NCBI RefSeq assembly: GCF_001855385.1
Contig: NZ_MKIE01000009.1
Coordinates: 1 to 61,317 of the forward strand
DNA: 61,317 nucleotides
Direction: 5' to 3'
Source: Andreesenia angusta
Lineage (GTDB): Bacteria > Bacillota > Clostridia > Tissierellales > Gottschalkiaceae
The notes below the pieces were generated by a model that did no database searches, was not told the origin of the DNA, and saw nothing but the letters and a program-made list of their open reading frames with translations. The position numbers and the translations under genes are program-made. This document shows positions 34,888-44,052 of the stretch, piece after piece. Position 1 is the stretch's first letter, and each line of letters begins with the position of its first letter.

Positions 34888-35901
34888 ATGTTAAAGCGAA
34901 GCAAATTTGCGATTGCACTTCTGGCCACGTTAAGCATAGGGCTTGTACCTGTGCAGCAAAAAGCGGAAGCGACGTCGGACATAAGAGGTCATTGGGCTGA
35001 GGAAAGGATAGGACTGCTTATAAGCGAGGGCATAATAAGCGGCTATCCCGATGGAACGTTCAAGCCGAATAAGGATATAACGAGGGAAGAGGCGAGCAAG
35101 ATAGTATCTGAATATGTGGGAGAAAAGAAGACCGGTTCGGTTGAGCTCAAGGATATATCAGGAGTTTGGAGCGAGCCCTATATAGAGCACCTTTATCTTG
35201 AAGGCATAGTGAACGGCTACCCAGACAAGACTTTCAAGCCTAAAAACAATATCGTAAGGTCAGAATTCGTCACGATGGTGCACAACTATCTAAAGAAAAA
35301 CGGAGAGATAAAAGATTATGGCAAAGCTGTGGAATTTAAAGACGTAAATGGCCACTGGGCTAAAAAAAGCATAGAGGCGGTGTCGAAGTTTGGGTATATA
35401 AAGGGCTACCCAGACAAGACTTTCAAGCCTGACGAGCCAATAAGCCGTGCAGAGGTGAGCTCTATAGTAGCCCTTATGATTGAGGACAAAGTGCTAGAGA
35501 TAAAGACTCCTTGGAGCGAAAGCCATGAGTCTAATATGGATGTATTGATAGAAGAGCTTGGGTTTGAAAAGGACAGAAGCGGAAACTGGGACGGAGTTCC
35601 TGGCTTGAGCAATCCAATAGGGGTATACAGAGATAGGCCAGACATCTACGAGGTATCCATAGTGGTAAGGGACTGGCAGTACGAGGATGTACCGAGATCA
35701 GAAAAGATACCGCTTGTCTTTGATGAGATTCTGAAGTTCTACTTTAGAGACGAAGCTGAGTACGCCTACAGCAAGATGGACGACGAGAGTGTTACCGAGT
35801 TTGAATCGTCTGACAGGTTTATAAGGCTTAGAGACCATGATGGAAAGCTGTATATCTATTTGGGCTATAAAGACAGAGACAAGTTCGACAAGTGGTGGTA
35901 A
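34888..35901 (+). CDS. S-layer homology (SLH) domain protein
   Basis: A 337-residue secreted protein. A signal peptide covers residues 1-28 (cleavage near QKAEA). Three SLH repeats follow (about 31-80, 90-140, 150-205), each with GHW/GVW and GYPDxTFKP. SLH triplets bind pyruvylated wall polymers. The remaining 130 residues form an acidic, aromatic-rich domain I do not recognise. GAGGAG precedes the ATG. Confidence 0.9.
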   Translation: MLKRSKFAIALLATLSIGLVPVQQKAEATSDIRGHWAEERIGLLISEGIISGYPDGTFKPNKDITREEASKIVSEYVGEKKTGSVELKDISGVWSEPYIEHLYLEGIVNGYPDKTFKPKNNIVRSEFVTMVHNYLKKNGEIKDYGKAVEFKDVNGHWAKKSIEAVSKFGYIKGYPDKTFKPDEPISRAEVSSIVALMIEDKVLEIKTPWSESHESNMDVLIEELGFEKDRSGNWDGVPGLSNPIGVYRDRPDIYEVSIVVRDWQYEDVPRSEKIPLVFDEILKFYFRDEAEYAYSKMDDESVTEFESSDRFIRLRDHDGKLYIYLGYKDRDKFDKWW

Positions 35902-35905
35902 AAGA

Positions 35906-35938
35906 TAAAGGTCTTGGGGTTCCCAAGACCTTTATTCT
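35906..35938. terminator. bidirectional terminator between SLH and chemoreceptor genes
   Basis: AAAGGTCTTGGG pairs with CCCAAGACCTTT. It separates two converging genes. Confidence 0.85.
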
Positions 35939-37662
35939 TATACTATAAATTTATCCAGCTCTTGATTTAGCTCATCTAGAGCTTTTTTGCTGTCTGCCAT
36001 CTCTACTACGATTTCGTTTGTGCTGTGGTCCACATTTGCGACCTTCTCGGCTATGTTTGTAGTTCCCTCGGCCCCGTCGTTCGCGGCGCTTGCAACCTGA
36101 TCGATGCCCTGCATCGTATCCTGAACAGATGCCAGCAGCTCCTCGGAAGTCGAGCTGAACTCTGTCACAAGGCTGTCTACGAAGTAGGCATCCTCGCTGT
36201 ACTTTTCAGCCACGTCTATAAGCGTCTTGTAGTCGTTTGAAACGTTTTCAGACATAAATGTAAGCAGCTTGTTTGAGCTGTCAGACAGGTTTTCCACAGA
36301 TCTCATGACCTTTCCAGTTATATTCTGTATCTGGTTTACGCTTTCTTCAGACTGATGTGCCAGTTTCCTGATCTCCTCGGCCACTACAGAGAAGCCTTTG
36401 CCAGCCTCTCCAGCCCTTGCGGCCTCTATGGCTGCATTCAGAGCCAGCAGATTAGTCTGAGAAGTTATGTCCATTATGGCTTGAGACAGTACTTCTATCT
36501 GATCCACCACTCTGGACTCAGCTATGGCCTCTTCTAGCTCAGACTTGGTCTGTACAAATATCTCGTCTGCTTTACTCTGGGCCTTTATCACTATTGCCTT
36601 TGTCTCTCTAGCTCTTACATTTATCTCTCCAGCGGCTATGGCCCCCTCTTGGGACTTGCTGGCTATCGACTCGGCAGCTCGCTCTATCTCTTTTGTAGTA
36701 GCAGCTATCTCCTCAGAGGCAGCGGCTGTCTCTTCCATTCCAGCGGAGAGCTCTTCTGTCGTCGCCGAAACCTCTTCTATGTTCAGCTTTAGCTCGTCTA
36801 GGCTCGCCTCTATTATACCGTTTACCTTTACAGTAGTTTCAGTTGCATTCTTGACGCTTTGCACAGTGTACCTTAGTTTAGACAAGAACATATTTACAGC
36901 CTTGGCCAGATCTGCGATCTCGTCTTTTGAGTCGACCACGATTTCCTGAGTCAAATCTCCACCGCTCTCCGCAAGCACTGTTAGTTCTTGCTTCAAGATG
37001 TTCAGCGACTTTACTATCTTGGATATTATGATCGTAGCTAGAATGATAGAAATCACGGATAAAGCTATTATTATAGCTATAGATATCATTTCAGTGCTTT
37101 CAAATAGCTCGTCGGCATCTGTATTTGCTTTAGCGGCCATGTCCTTGTTAAACTCCACTATCTGAAGCAAAGTTCCCGAAAGTTCATCAAAAGAGGCTTT
37201 TGCTTCTCCTGTCATTAGGGCCCCGGCTTGCTTTTCGGCGTTTTCATCGTTTGATCTGCTAGCTTCTATTATTTTTTGATGAGTCTGCAGATAACTGTTC
37301 CACTCATCGTTTACCTTTTTGTAAAGCTCTCTATCACTATCGTCAGAAAGAGTTTTTTCATATTCTGAAAGCCTGCTGTCTATCATGGACTTCAGCTCTT
37401 CCATGATCTTTTCCCTCTCTGCCATAGCACCGCTGTCGGAATCAACTAAATGCCCGTATTCGTTGACTCTGAAGTCAGAAGTTAGCGTGTTTAGCTCCTC
37501 AGCTAGGATTATTCTTGGTATCCATATGCTAGAAATCTCTGTGGATTTTTCGTTTACCTTTTTTAGACTATTTGTGGAAAACAGACCTAAAAAAACTATT
37601 GCAGCTATAAGCAGTACGATAAGTGCTATAAGCTTTCCCCTTATTGTCTTTAACAAATTCAT
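35938..37662 (-). CDS. methyl-accepting chemotaxis protein
   Basis: A 574-residue chemoreceptor with membrane helices at about 10-30 and 190-213, a four-helix-bundle sensor domain between them, HAMP and a methyl-accepting coil with the tip [20 protein letters not shown]. It is distinct from the receptor at 30697. It has a good sigma-A promoter, unlike the sigma-D promoters of other motility genes. Confidence 0.92.
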   Translation of the reverse strand: MNLLKTIRGKLIALIVLLIAAIVFLGLFSTNSLKKVNEKSTEISSIWIPRIILAEELNTLTSDFRVNEYGHLVDSDSGAMAEREKIMEELKSMIDSRLSEYEKTLSDDSDRELYKKVNDEWNSYLQTHQKIIEASRSNDENAEKQAGALMTGEAKASFDELSGTLLQIVEFNKDMAAKANTDADELFESTEMISIAIIIALSVISIILATIIISKIVKSLNILKQELTVLAESGGDLTQEIVVDSKDEIADLAKAVNMFLSKLRYTVQSVKNATETTVKVNGIIEASLDELKLNIEEVSATTEELSAGMEETAAASEEIAATTKEIERAAESIASKSQEGAIAAGEINVRARETKAIVIKAQSKADEIFVQTKSELEEAIAESRVVDQIEVLSQAIMDITSQTNLLALNAAIEAARAGEAGKGFSVVAEEIRKLAHQSEESVNQIQNITGKVMRSVENLSDSSNKLLTFMSENVSNDYKTLIDVAEKYSEDAYFVDSLVTEFSSTSEELLASVQDTMQGIDQVASAANDGAEGTTNIAEKVANVDHSTNEIVVEMADSKKALDELNQELDKFIV

Positions 37663-37721
37663 TCCCCCATTTCTTAAAATATATTGCTTTTCACGAAAAA
37701 CTCATTTATGAAAACATTTTC

Positions 37722-37750
37722 ATTCTACAACATAAATATGCATTTTTCAA
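37722..37750 (-). promoter_or_regulatory. promoter of the second chemoreceptor gene
   Basis: On the minus strand TTGAAA (37750-37745), 17 bases and TAGAAT (37727-37722). Confidence 0.7.
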
Positions 37751-37930
37751 TATATATTAAGATATTCCGATGTATTTGTAGGAATTAAATTGTGTTCACC
37801 TTTCTTCCAAATAAGATACTGCGTTGAAATTATATTATGCAGTACGGCCGATATATTGGCTCTCTGGCCATAAAAATTGTTTATAAGAGTCTATCAGGAG
37901 GTATAAATCCGTACAAGGGAGGGGATTAAA

Positions 37931-38392
37931 TTGAAAAAGAAATTGATTATGCTATTATCTGTTTTTGCAATCATGATGTTTGCGCTGGCTGGCTGTGGGG
38001 AAAAGACTGCGCTTACATCCGACCAGTTCAAGAGTAAGATGGAGGAAAAGGGATACGAGGTGCAGGATGCGACATCTCAGTTTGAGGGCTCAGAAGGAGT
38101 GAAAAAGGTCTACATAGCGCTAAAGGACAGCTACCAGATAGAGTTCTATGAGATGGAGACAATAGAGCAGGCGGCCCAGGCTTACAATGGGAACAAGGCC
38201 AACTTTGAGGCCCAGAAAGGATCAAGCGCTACAGAGACCGATGTAAGCGGAAAGAACTCTGCAAAATACACATTGAACAGCGATGGAAGGTATAGGGCTA
38301 TCTCCACTATAGAGAACACTTTCGTATACCTAGACGTGGAAAGCGGAGTCAAAGACGAAGTGAACGGGGTACTAGACGAACTTGGGTATTAA
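37931..38392 (+). CDS. small lipoprotein, unknown function
   Basis: A 153-residue lipoprotein with signal peptide and lipobox FALAGC (Cys22). The rest is soluble and resembles no family I can name. TTG start with GGGAGGGG upstream. A GCCGATAT at 37847-37854 matches a sigma-D -10, but the best -35 (TGAAAT) is poor. Confidence 0.78.
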   Translation: MKKKLIMLLSVFAIMMFALAGCGEKTALTSDQFKSKMEEKGYEVQDATSQFEGSEGVKKVYIALKDSYQIEFYEMETIEQAAQAYNGNKANFEAQKGSSATETDVSGKNSAKYTLNSDGRYRAISTIENTFVYLDVESGVKDEVNGVLDELGY

Positions 38393-38397
38393 AAGCC

Positions 38398-38440
38398 AAG
38401 ACCTAGCTAATCAGAGGATATCTGACTAGCTAGGTCTTTT
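38398..38440. terminator. bidirectional terminator between lipoprotein and kinase genes
   Basis: AAGACCTAGCT-ATCAGA pairs with TCTGA-TAGCTAGGTCTT with small mismatches. It sits between converging genes and overlaps the end of the kinase gene by two bases. Confidence 0.8.
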
Positions 38441-40511
38441 ATTGGCTGTATTTAGGGACTTTCACTATGGCCTTAAACAGGTCGCCATCTATTTCAATGA
38501 CTAAGCTTCCATGCTGGGCTTCAAGCAGACTCTTGGCTATGGAAAGCCCAAGTCCACTTCCCTCGCTGGCCCTAGACTCGTCTCCTCGCTTGAACCTCTC
38601 CATAAGTTCCTCGGAGCTTATATTCAGCTCGTAGGAGGAGATATTCTTTATAGTGAGGAATACATCTGTTTGGGACTCAGAGAAGTCCAGATATACCCTG
38701 GAGTTTGGGAGGGCGTATTTGAATACATTGGAAAGCAGGTTCTCTATAGACCTCCAAAGCAGTTTTCCGTCTGCCATGACAAATAGATTCTCGAAACTGG
38801 AGTCAACTTTGAACTCTAGATTCTTACCGCCGCTGTCAAGTTCTGCAAAGCCCTGCTTCAAGAGGGAGACTATGTCTATCTTCTGAAGTTCCACGGGAAT
38901 ACTTCCGCTAGAGGCTTTTGCCGCCTCAAACAAGTCATCTGTAAGTGTTTTAAGTCTCTGAGACTTCTGTTCAAGCACACCTATATACTCGCTACGCTTT
39001 GACGGATCGCTCTCGCTTTTCAGCAGGTCTATATATGTGATTATAGAGGTCAGCGGAGTCCTTATATCGTGAGATACGTTTGTAATAAGCTCAGTCTTCA
39101 TCCGCTCGCTCTTGAGCTCGCTCTCTATTGCTGCGCCAAGCCCATCCTTTAGGCTGTTTATATCGTCCGCGAGCTTCTTGAACTCTCCATCACCGGAAAG
39201 CTCTATTGTGTGACGTATGTCTCCGCTCTTTATCTTAGAAACCCCGTCTGAAACAGCCAGGAATTCCTTGGCTTTTTTGTAGGCAAACCAAGCTCCAAGG
39301 CCTATGGTCACTGGGAACATAAAGAAGGTTGCGGCGACAAGGAGCGGATAAGCTATGGCTACAGATACTACTTTTACCGCCACGGACCCGCTGTTGTATA
39401 CGCTTTTAAAGAAGCCGAAGAACTTAGAGCCAAGCGTATAAACTAGAGTGTGTTTTAAAAAGCTTCTGTTCTTTATATGCTTTACCATAGAGAGCACCAA
39501 GAGAAGCCCTATAGAGCCCAACAAGGCTGTAGGAACCATCAGTATCTTCAAGCTGTCGCTTCGGAAAAAATCCTGCATTATGACGAACCAGACCCCTACA
39601 GTCGTAAAGCATAGAAATAGATTTATATCGTTGTAGAGCTTATTGAAGCGGCTTAAATGGACTGAATCGTCCTTAAAGCTGTTTCTACCAACTACCACCA
39701 ATAAGTATATAAAAGAGGCGAACAGACCCATCAGGAAGCCAGCTGTTTTCAATGAATCTTCTCTTAAACTGTCTCTTTTTTTTTCAAACTCCAAGGTTTT
39801 CTTCTCAAGAGCAGATTCTTTAAAGGCTATATATATAGTTGAAGAACCTTGTTCAGAGAATAGCCCAAAATTGTTCGAAAAATTATTCAAGGCGACTTCA
39901 GCTTCCAAAGGGTAGACATTAGTTATGCCTCGCTCGCTTATTAGGTACAGAGGATATGATTTGAAATCGTCTGCCTCTATGGAATCTGTATTGGAAAATA
40001 TGACTTCGCCATCGCTATAGTAGTAAAGCAGACCTTCAGAAACAGCTTCTTTCAGAGCTTCCATACCCAGTTTAAAGGCATGTAGATCATCTGAGATAAC
40101 TTCATCTTTCAGCTTGGCTATTTTTTCAGATTCAACTTTTTCAAATACGGCATAGTTCTCTTCGTAGCTTAGGTTAGGATCATATGAGGATGAATTCATC
40201 TCGAAATCCGAATAAAGTACATCCTTTTTAGACGAGATTTTACCGTCGGTGACAGTTCCACCGCTCTTTATATTCTCCTCGCTTTTGTAGCTAGAGAGGT
40301 TTTGAAGCGGAGAGACCACATCTTGTATATCACTTGTGAAATTTTGACTTTCATAGTAGTTGTCTTTAAAGAGCAAATCAAGCCCAACCCTATTATTTGA
40401 AACCATATCTATAAAACTGTAAATCGCCCCTGTAAAGCAAACTATGGCAATTATAAACGCCAGCGCCTTTGCAAAGAGCGAATGGCTAAAGCTTTTCGAC
40501 TTTGTATCCAA
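38439..40511 (-). CDS. sensor histidine kinase
   Basis: A 690-residue membrane kinase. One N-terminal helix (about 12-34) is followed by a 200-residue extracellular part and about four to five further helices (about 250-410). Then come a HAMP-like linker, a HisKA domain with NVSHDIRTPLTS and an HATPase domain with SGLGLSIAKSLLEAQHG. TTG start inside the end of the response regulator gene (26-base overlap), so the two are translationally coupled. The signal is unknown. Confidence 0.92.
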   Translation of the reverse strand: MDTKSKSFSHSLFAKALAFIIAIVCFTGAIYSFIDMVSNNRVGLDLLFKDNYYESQNFTSDIQDVVSPLQNLSSYKSEENIKSGGTVTDGKISSKKDVLYSDFEMNSSSYDPNLSYEENYAVFEKVESEKIAKLKDEVISDDLHAFKLGMEALKEAVSEGLLYYYSDGEVIFSNTDSIEADDFKSYPLYLISERGITNVYPLEAEVALNNFSNNFGLFSEQGSSTIYIAFKESALEKKTLEFEKKRDSLREDSLKTAGFLMGLFASFIYLLVVVGRNSFKDDSVHLSRFNKLYNDINLFLCFTTVGVWFVIMQDFFRSDSLKILMVPTALLGSIGLLLVLSMVKHIKNRSFLKHTLVYTLGSKFFGFFKSVYNSGSVAVKVVSVAIAYPLLVAATFFMFPVTIGLGAWFAYKKAKEFLAVSDGVSKIKSGDIRHTIELSGDGEFKKLADDINSLKDGLGAAIESELKSERMKTELITNVSHDIRTPLTSIITYIDLLKSESDPSKRSEYIGVLEQKSQRLKTLTDDLFEAAKASSGSIPVELQKIDIVSLLKQGFAELDSGGKNLEFKVDSSFENLFVMADGKLLWRSIENLLSNVFKYALPNSRVYLDFSESQTDVFLTIKNISSYELNISSEELMERFKRGDESRASEGSGLGLSIAKSLLEAQHGSLVIEIDGDLFKAIVKVPKYSQ

Positions 40512-41172
40512 TTCCCCACACCACCTTTAAGTATTTTGGCTCTTTAGGATTTATCTCTATCTTCTCCCTTATCCTTCTTATATGTACAGCCACTGTGTTT
40601 TCGGAGCTGAAAGAAGTTTCATTCCAGACACTTTCGTATATTTCATCTATCGAAAAGACCTTCCCCGCATTAGATGCAAGCAAGAGCAGTATCTTGTACT
40701 GCACAGGCGTCAGCTGGACTTCCTCGCCGTCTACGGACACAGACTTCTGCTCGTCGTCTATGGAAAGTCCGCCAGTTGTATAGACGCTGGTCTTTTTCTC
40801 TAGGCTTCCAAGCGAAGTGTACCTTCTGAGCTGGGACTTCACCCTGGCTATCAGCTCTAGCGGGTTGAATGGCTTTGTCATATAGTCGTCTGCCCCCATG
40901 TTCAGCCCCATTATCTTGTCGGTGTCCTCCGACTTGGCAGACAGCATTATCACCGGGATGTTTTGAGACTCCCGGATCTTCATGACAGCTCGAAGCCCAT
41001 CCATAACAGGCATCATCACATCCATTATTATAAGCTGCACTTCGTTCTCAGAGACCACTTTCAGGGCTTCAGCTCCATTTGAAGCTTTAAAGACAGTGTA
41101 GCCTTCGTTAGAGAGATAGATATTAAGTGCTTCCAGTATTTCAGCGTCGTCGTCGCAAGCAAGTATTTTCAA
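40486..41172 (-). CDS. OmpR-family response regulator
   Basis: A 228-residue regulator. Receiver domain (about 1-118) with the acidic pair ACDDD and phospho-acceptor Asp in LIIMDVMMPVMDG; winged-helix DNA-binding domain (about 130-228) with EKIEINPKEPKYLKVVWGIGYK. The TTG 5 codons inside the longest frame is taken as the start because GGAGGTAA fits it and the protein then begins MKILACDDD. Confidence 0.93.
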   Translation of the reverse strand: MKILACDDDAEILEALNIYLSNEGYTVFKASNGAEALKVVSENEVQLIIMDVMMPVMDGLRAVMKIRESQNIPVIMLSAKSEDTDKIMGLNMGADDYMTKPFNPLELIARVKSQLRRYTSLGSLEKKTSVYTTGGLSIDDEQKSVSVDGEEVQLTPVQYKILLLLASNAGKVFSIDEIYESVWNETSFSSENTVAVHIRRIREKIEINPKEPKYLKVVWGIGYKVEKL

Positions 41173-41203
41173 TTCCGTTACCTCCAAGTTTTATTCTAAG
41201 TAG

Positions 41204-41212
41204 ATTATAGCA
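41204..41212 (-). promoter_or_regulatory. extended -10 of the two-component operon
   Basis: On the minus strand TGCTATAAT, with a perfect hexamer at 41209-41204. No clear -35 is seen. Confidence 0.55.
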
Positions 41213-41338
41213 CAACAGTCAGCACCTCCCTTTAATTCAAATATATCAGAGAGTTCTTAAGGAAAAGCGAGGCTATTTCTTAAGACTTTCTTAATTGTAC
41301 AGAGATTTGGTGGGTAGAAACAAAATGAGGTGATAGAT

Positions 41339-42025
41339 ATGAGATATGTTACAGCGAAAGAGATGAGAGAGATAGACAGAAAAGCGATAGAGGACTACGG
41401 GATACCTGGGATAGTGCTTATGGAAAATGCAGTGCTGAAGGTGCTAAAGCATATTCCAAGAGACAGAGACAAGTATACAGTTATAGCGGGAGCTGGGAAC
41501 AACGGCGGAGACGGGCTGGGAGTGGCGAGGTATCTCTATATAGAGGGCAAGAGTGTAAGTGTGGTGCTGCTAGGCTCTTCTAGTAAGCTGAAAGGGGATG
41601 CAAAGACAAATTTCGAAATCTTAGTGCGACTGTCTAAGAATAAGAATCCGGAGAATGAAGAGATAGAGATTATAGAGTTATTTGGAGAAAATAGCGACTC
41701 TGAAGAAAAGCTGGAGCATGCAAGAGGCGTTGTGATGGAAAGTGAAGTTATCGTAGATGCCATATTTGGGACAGGGCTTTCAAGCGAAGTAAAAGGGCTT
41801 TATAGGGATATGGTAGAGTCTTTAAACCAAAGCAAGGGATACAAGGTTTCAGTGGATATTCCATCAGGGCTGAATGGAGACAGTGGAGAGCCTATGGGTG
41901 TAGCTGTAAAAGCAGACAAGACAGTGACTCTTCAGTACCCTAAAGTTGGATTTGAAAATCCCAGTTCAAAAGAGTACACAGGGGAGCTTGTAGTAGAAAG
42001 CATATCTATTCCGCCATGGATATAA
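41339..42025 (+). CDS. nnrE: NAD(P)H-hydrate epimerase (YjeF_N only)
   Basis: A 228-residue stand-alone YjeF N-terminal domain. GIVLMENA, the GAGNNGGDGLGVARYL phosphate loop, DAIFGTGL and VDIPSGLNGDSG (catalytic Asp) are intact. It epimerises damaged S/R-NAD(P)HX for repair. The fused ADP-dependent dehydratase domain common in bacteria is absent here, so that enzyme must be elsewhere. ATG at 41339 fits TGAGGTG. Confidence 0.88.
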   Translation: MRYVTAKEMREIDRKAIEDYGIPGIVLMENAVLKVLKHIPRDRDKYTVIAGAGNNGGDGLGVARYLYIEGKSVSVVLLGSSSKLKGDAKTNFEILVRLSKNKNPENEEIEIIELFGENSDSEEKLEHARGVVMESEVIVDAIFGTGLSSEVKGLYRDMVESLNQSKGYKVSVDIPSGLNGDSGEPMGVAVKADKTVTLQYPKVGFENPSSKEYTGELVVESISIPPWI

Positions 42026-42026
42026 T

Positions 42027-42092
42027 GTGATTTAAGTCATACTCTATATGTGATTAAAATCATAGCAGATTCATCGCCAAAGCTGATAGTAT
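42027..42092 (+). promoter_or_regulatory. two FNR/CRP-like dyads and -10 before the DUF1858-SBP operon
   Basis: The dyads are GTGAT-TTAA-GTCAT (42027-42040) and GTGAT-TAAA-ATCAT (42050-42063), centred 23 bases apart. TAGTAT at 42087-42092 is a suitable -10, with transcription starting near 42099; the proximal dyad would then be centred near -42, the class II activator position. There is no -35. The same layout is found before hcp (51134-51197). Confidence 0.55.
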
Positions 42093-42126
42093 ATAGCTAT
42101 AAGAAAAATGCAAGGAGATGGATTGA

Positions 42127-43347
42127 ATGGAGAATAGGTATTTTAGCATAAAAGACACCCTATACGAGATAACTGAAAAACATCCAGAGGCCATAGAGCT
42201 TCTAGTTTCAATTGGATTTGAGAATATGGCAGATGCAGAGCAGCGGGCGAAGTTTGGAAAGCATATAACGCTTGAAAAGGCCCTTATGCTGAAAAAGATA
42301 AGCGCAGAGGGATTTTCAGAGCAGCTCCTAGAGAGAATAGAGAGCAGAGAAGAGACAAGCACCGGCGGTAGTGGTGAAACCGTAAAGATAGCAGGTGTGC
42401 TTCCATGCCCTGTGAAGTTTCCGCTTATGGAGTCCTTTGAAAAATGGCTGGCTGAAAACTCGGAAGGGCTTGGGTTTGAAATAGAGCACGAGCTGAAGGC
42501 CGCTTCAAGCGGACTGGGATGGTTGATCGAGTCGCTAGAGCAAAAGGGAGAGGAGTCGATTCCAGACCTCTTTATTTCAGCTGGATTCGATTTGTTTTTC
42601 GACAAAGAGCTCTTTGGAAAGTACAGGTCCAGCGAGCTTTTCAAAGACATAACAGGATTTGAAAGATACAACTCGGACTTTGAAAACGAGGAGATAAACC
42701 TGAGAGACCCAGACGGACATTACTCTATGGTAGGTGTAGTGCCGGCGGTCTTCCTTGTAAATACAGAGGAGCTTGACGGAAGAGAGATACCGAAGAGCTG
42801 GGAGGAACTGCTCTCAGATGAATTTTTCAACAGCGTCAGCCTTCCTATAGCCGATTTCGACCTCTTCAACTCCATACTTCTAGCAGTCTACAAGAACTTC
42901 GGAGAAGACGGGGTGGTGAAGTTAGGCAGGATACTTAAGTCCAGCATGCACCCAGCGGAGATGGTCAAGTCGTACAGAAAGAGCTCCGATAAGCCAGTGG
43001 TTACGATAATGCCTTATTTCTTCACCAATATGATAAGAGAGAACGACCCTATGGAGCCTGTGTGGCCGGAGGACGGAGCCATAATAAGCCCTATATTTAT
43101 GCTGAGCAAGAGCGAAAAGAGCGAAAAGCTGAAGCCGCTTGTGGACTTCTTCGCCTCGAAAGAGGTGGGAGAGATACTTTCCCACAACGGAAGATTTCCT
43201 AGCGTGAATCCGGAAGTGGACAACAAACTTGACGAGACCCAGAAGTTTATGTGGGTAGGATGGGATTTCATAAATTCAAATGACATAGGCAAGCTCATAG
43301 CGAGTTGCGAAGACATATTCAACAGAGCAGTGAAGGGGGAGATTTAG
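42127..43347 (+). CDS. cytosolic substrate-binding-like protein with DUF1858-like N terminus
   Basis: A 406-residue protein. Residues 1-65 (FSIKDTLYEITEKHPEAIELL, then a GF turn) look like DUF1858, known as the hybrid-cluster-protein-associated domain, but lack its usual cysteines. From about residue 85 it resembles periplasmic substrate-binding proteins of the extracellular-solute type (IAGVLPCPVKFPLMESFEKW; KSWEELLSDEF; VDFFASKEVGEILS). It has no signal peptide or lipobox, so it should stay in the cytoplasm, which is odd for a binding protein. Its stop touches the start of the GTPase gene. Function unknown. Confidence 0.78.
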   Translation: MENRYFSIKDTLYEITEKHPEAIELLVSIGFENMADAEQRAKFGKHITLEKALMLKKISAEGFSEQLLERIESREETSTGGSGETVKIAGVLPCPVKFPLMESFEKWLAENSEGLGFEIEHELKAASSGLGWLIESLEQKGEESIPDLFISAGFDLFFDKELFGKYRSSELFKDITGFERYNSDFENEEINLRDPDGHYSMVGVVPAVFLVNTEELDGREIPKSWEELLSDEFFNSVSLPIADFDLFNSILLAVYKNFGEDGVVKLGRILKSSMHPAEMVKSYRKSSDKPVVTIMPYFFTNMIRENDPMEPVWPEDGAIISPIFMLSKSEKSEKLKPLVDFFASKEVGEILSHNGRFPSVNPEVDNKLDETQKFMWVGWDFINSNDIGKLIASCEDIFNRAVKGEI

Positions 43348-44052
43348 ATGAACCTTGTGACAGTTTCGGGACCGCCTTCGTCGGGCAAGACCTCGGTGAT
43401 ACTGAAGACCATAGATGCGATAAAGATGAAAGGGCTCAAGGTGGGAGTGGTGAAGTTCGACTGCCTCTATACAGACGACGACGAGCTCTACAGAAAGGCC
43501 GGAGTGCCTGTGAGGAAAGGCCTTTCAGGTTCTCTCTGTCCGGACCATTACTTTGTGAGCAATATAGAGGAAGTGGTGAACTGGGGCATAAATCAGGAGC
43601 TGGATATGCTCATAACCGAGAGCGCCGGGCTTTGCAACAGATGCTCGCCCTATATAAAAGACATAGTGTCGGTGTGTGTGATAGACAACTTAAGCGGAAT
43701 AAACACCCCTAAAAAGATAGGTCCTATGCTGAAGACAGCGGACATAGTTGTGATAACTAAAGGGGACATAGTCTCGCAGGCTGAGCGAGAGGTATTCGCC
43801 TCTAGAGTCAACTCGGTGAATCCTAAGGCCGTAATAATCCATGTAAACGGGCTTACCGGTCAAGGGGCTTTCGAGTTCAGCACATTGCTTCGGGATAAGA
43901 AAAACGAGATAGAGACTGTGAAGGGTAAGGAGCTGAGATTCCCTATGCCTTCGGCGCTCTGCTCGTACTGCCTCGGGGAGACGAGAATAGGAGACGACTA
44001 CCAGATGGGAAATGTCAGAAAAATAGAGCTAGGTGATGAAGATGATAAATAG
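43348..44052 (+). CDS. HypB/UreG/CobW-like GTP-binding protein, Cys-rich
   Basis: A 234-residue P-loop GTPase with GPPSSGKT (8-15) and an ITKGD nucleotide-specificity motif. Cysteines lie in KFDCLY, GSLCPDHYF, SAGLCNRCSPY and ALCSYCLGE, giving a likely metal or cluster site. The overall plan resembles the SIMIBI metallochaperone GTPases that insert Ni or Co. It starts directly at the previous stop and overlaps the next gene. I infer a metal-centre maturation role; the metal is unknown. Confidence 0.75.
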   Translation: MNLVTVSGPPSSGKTSVILKTIDAIKMKGLKVGVVKFDCLYTDDDELYRKAGVPVRKGLSGSLCPDHYFVSNIEEVVNWGINQELDMLITESAGLCNRCSPYIKDIVSVCVIDNLSGINTPKKIGPMLKTADIVVITKGDIVSQAEREVFASRVNSVNPKAVIIHVNGLTGQGAFEFSTLLRDKKNEIETVKGKELRFPMPSALCSYCLGETRIGDDYQMGNVRKIELGDEDDK

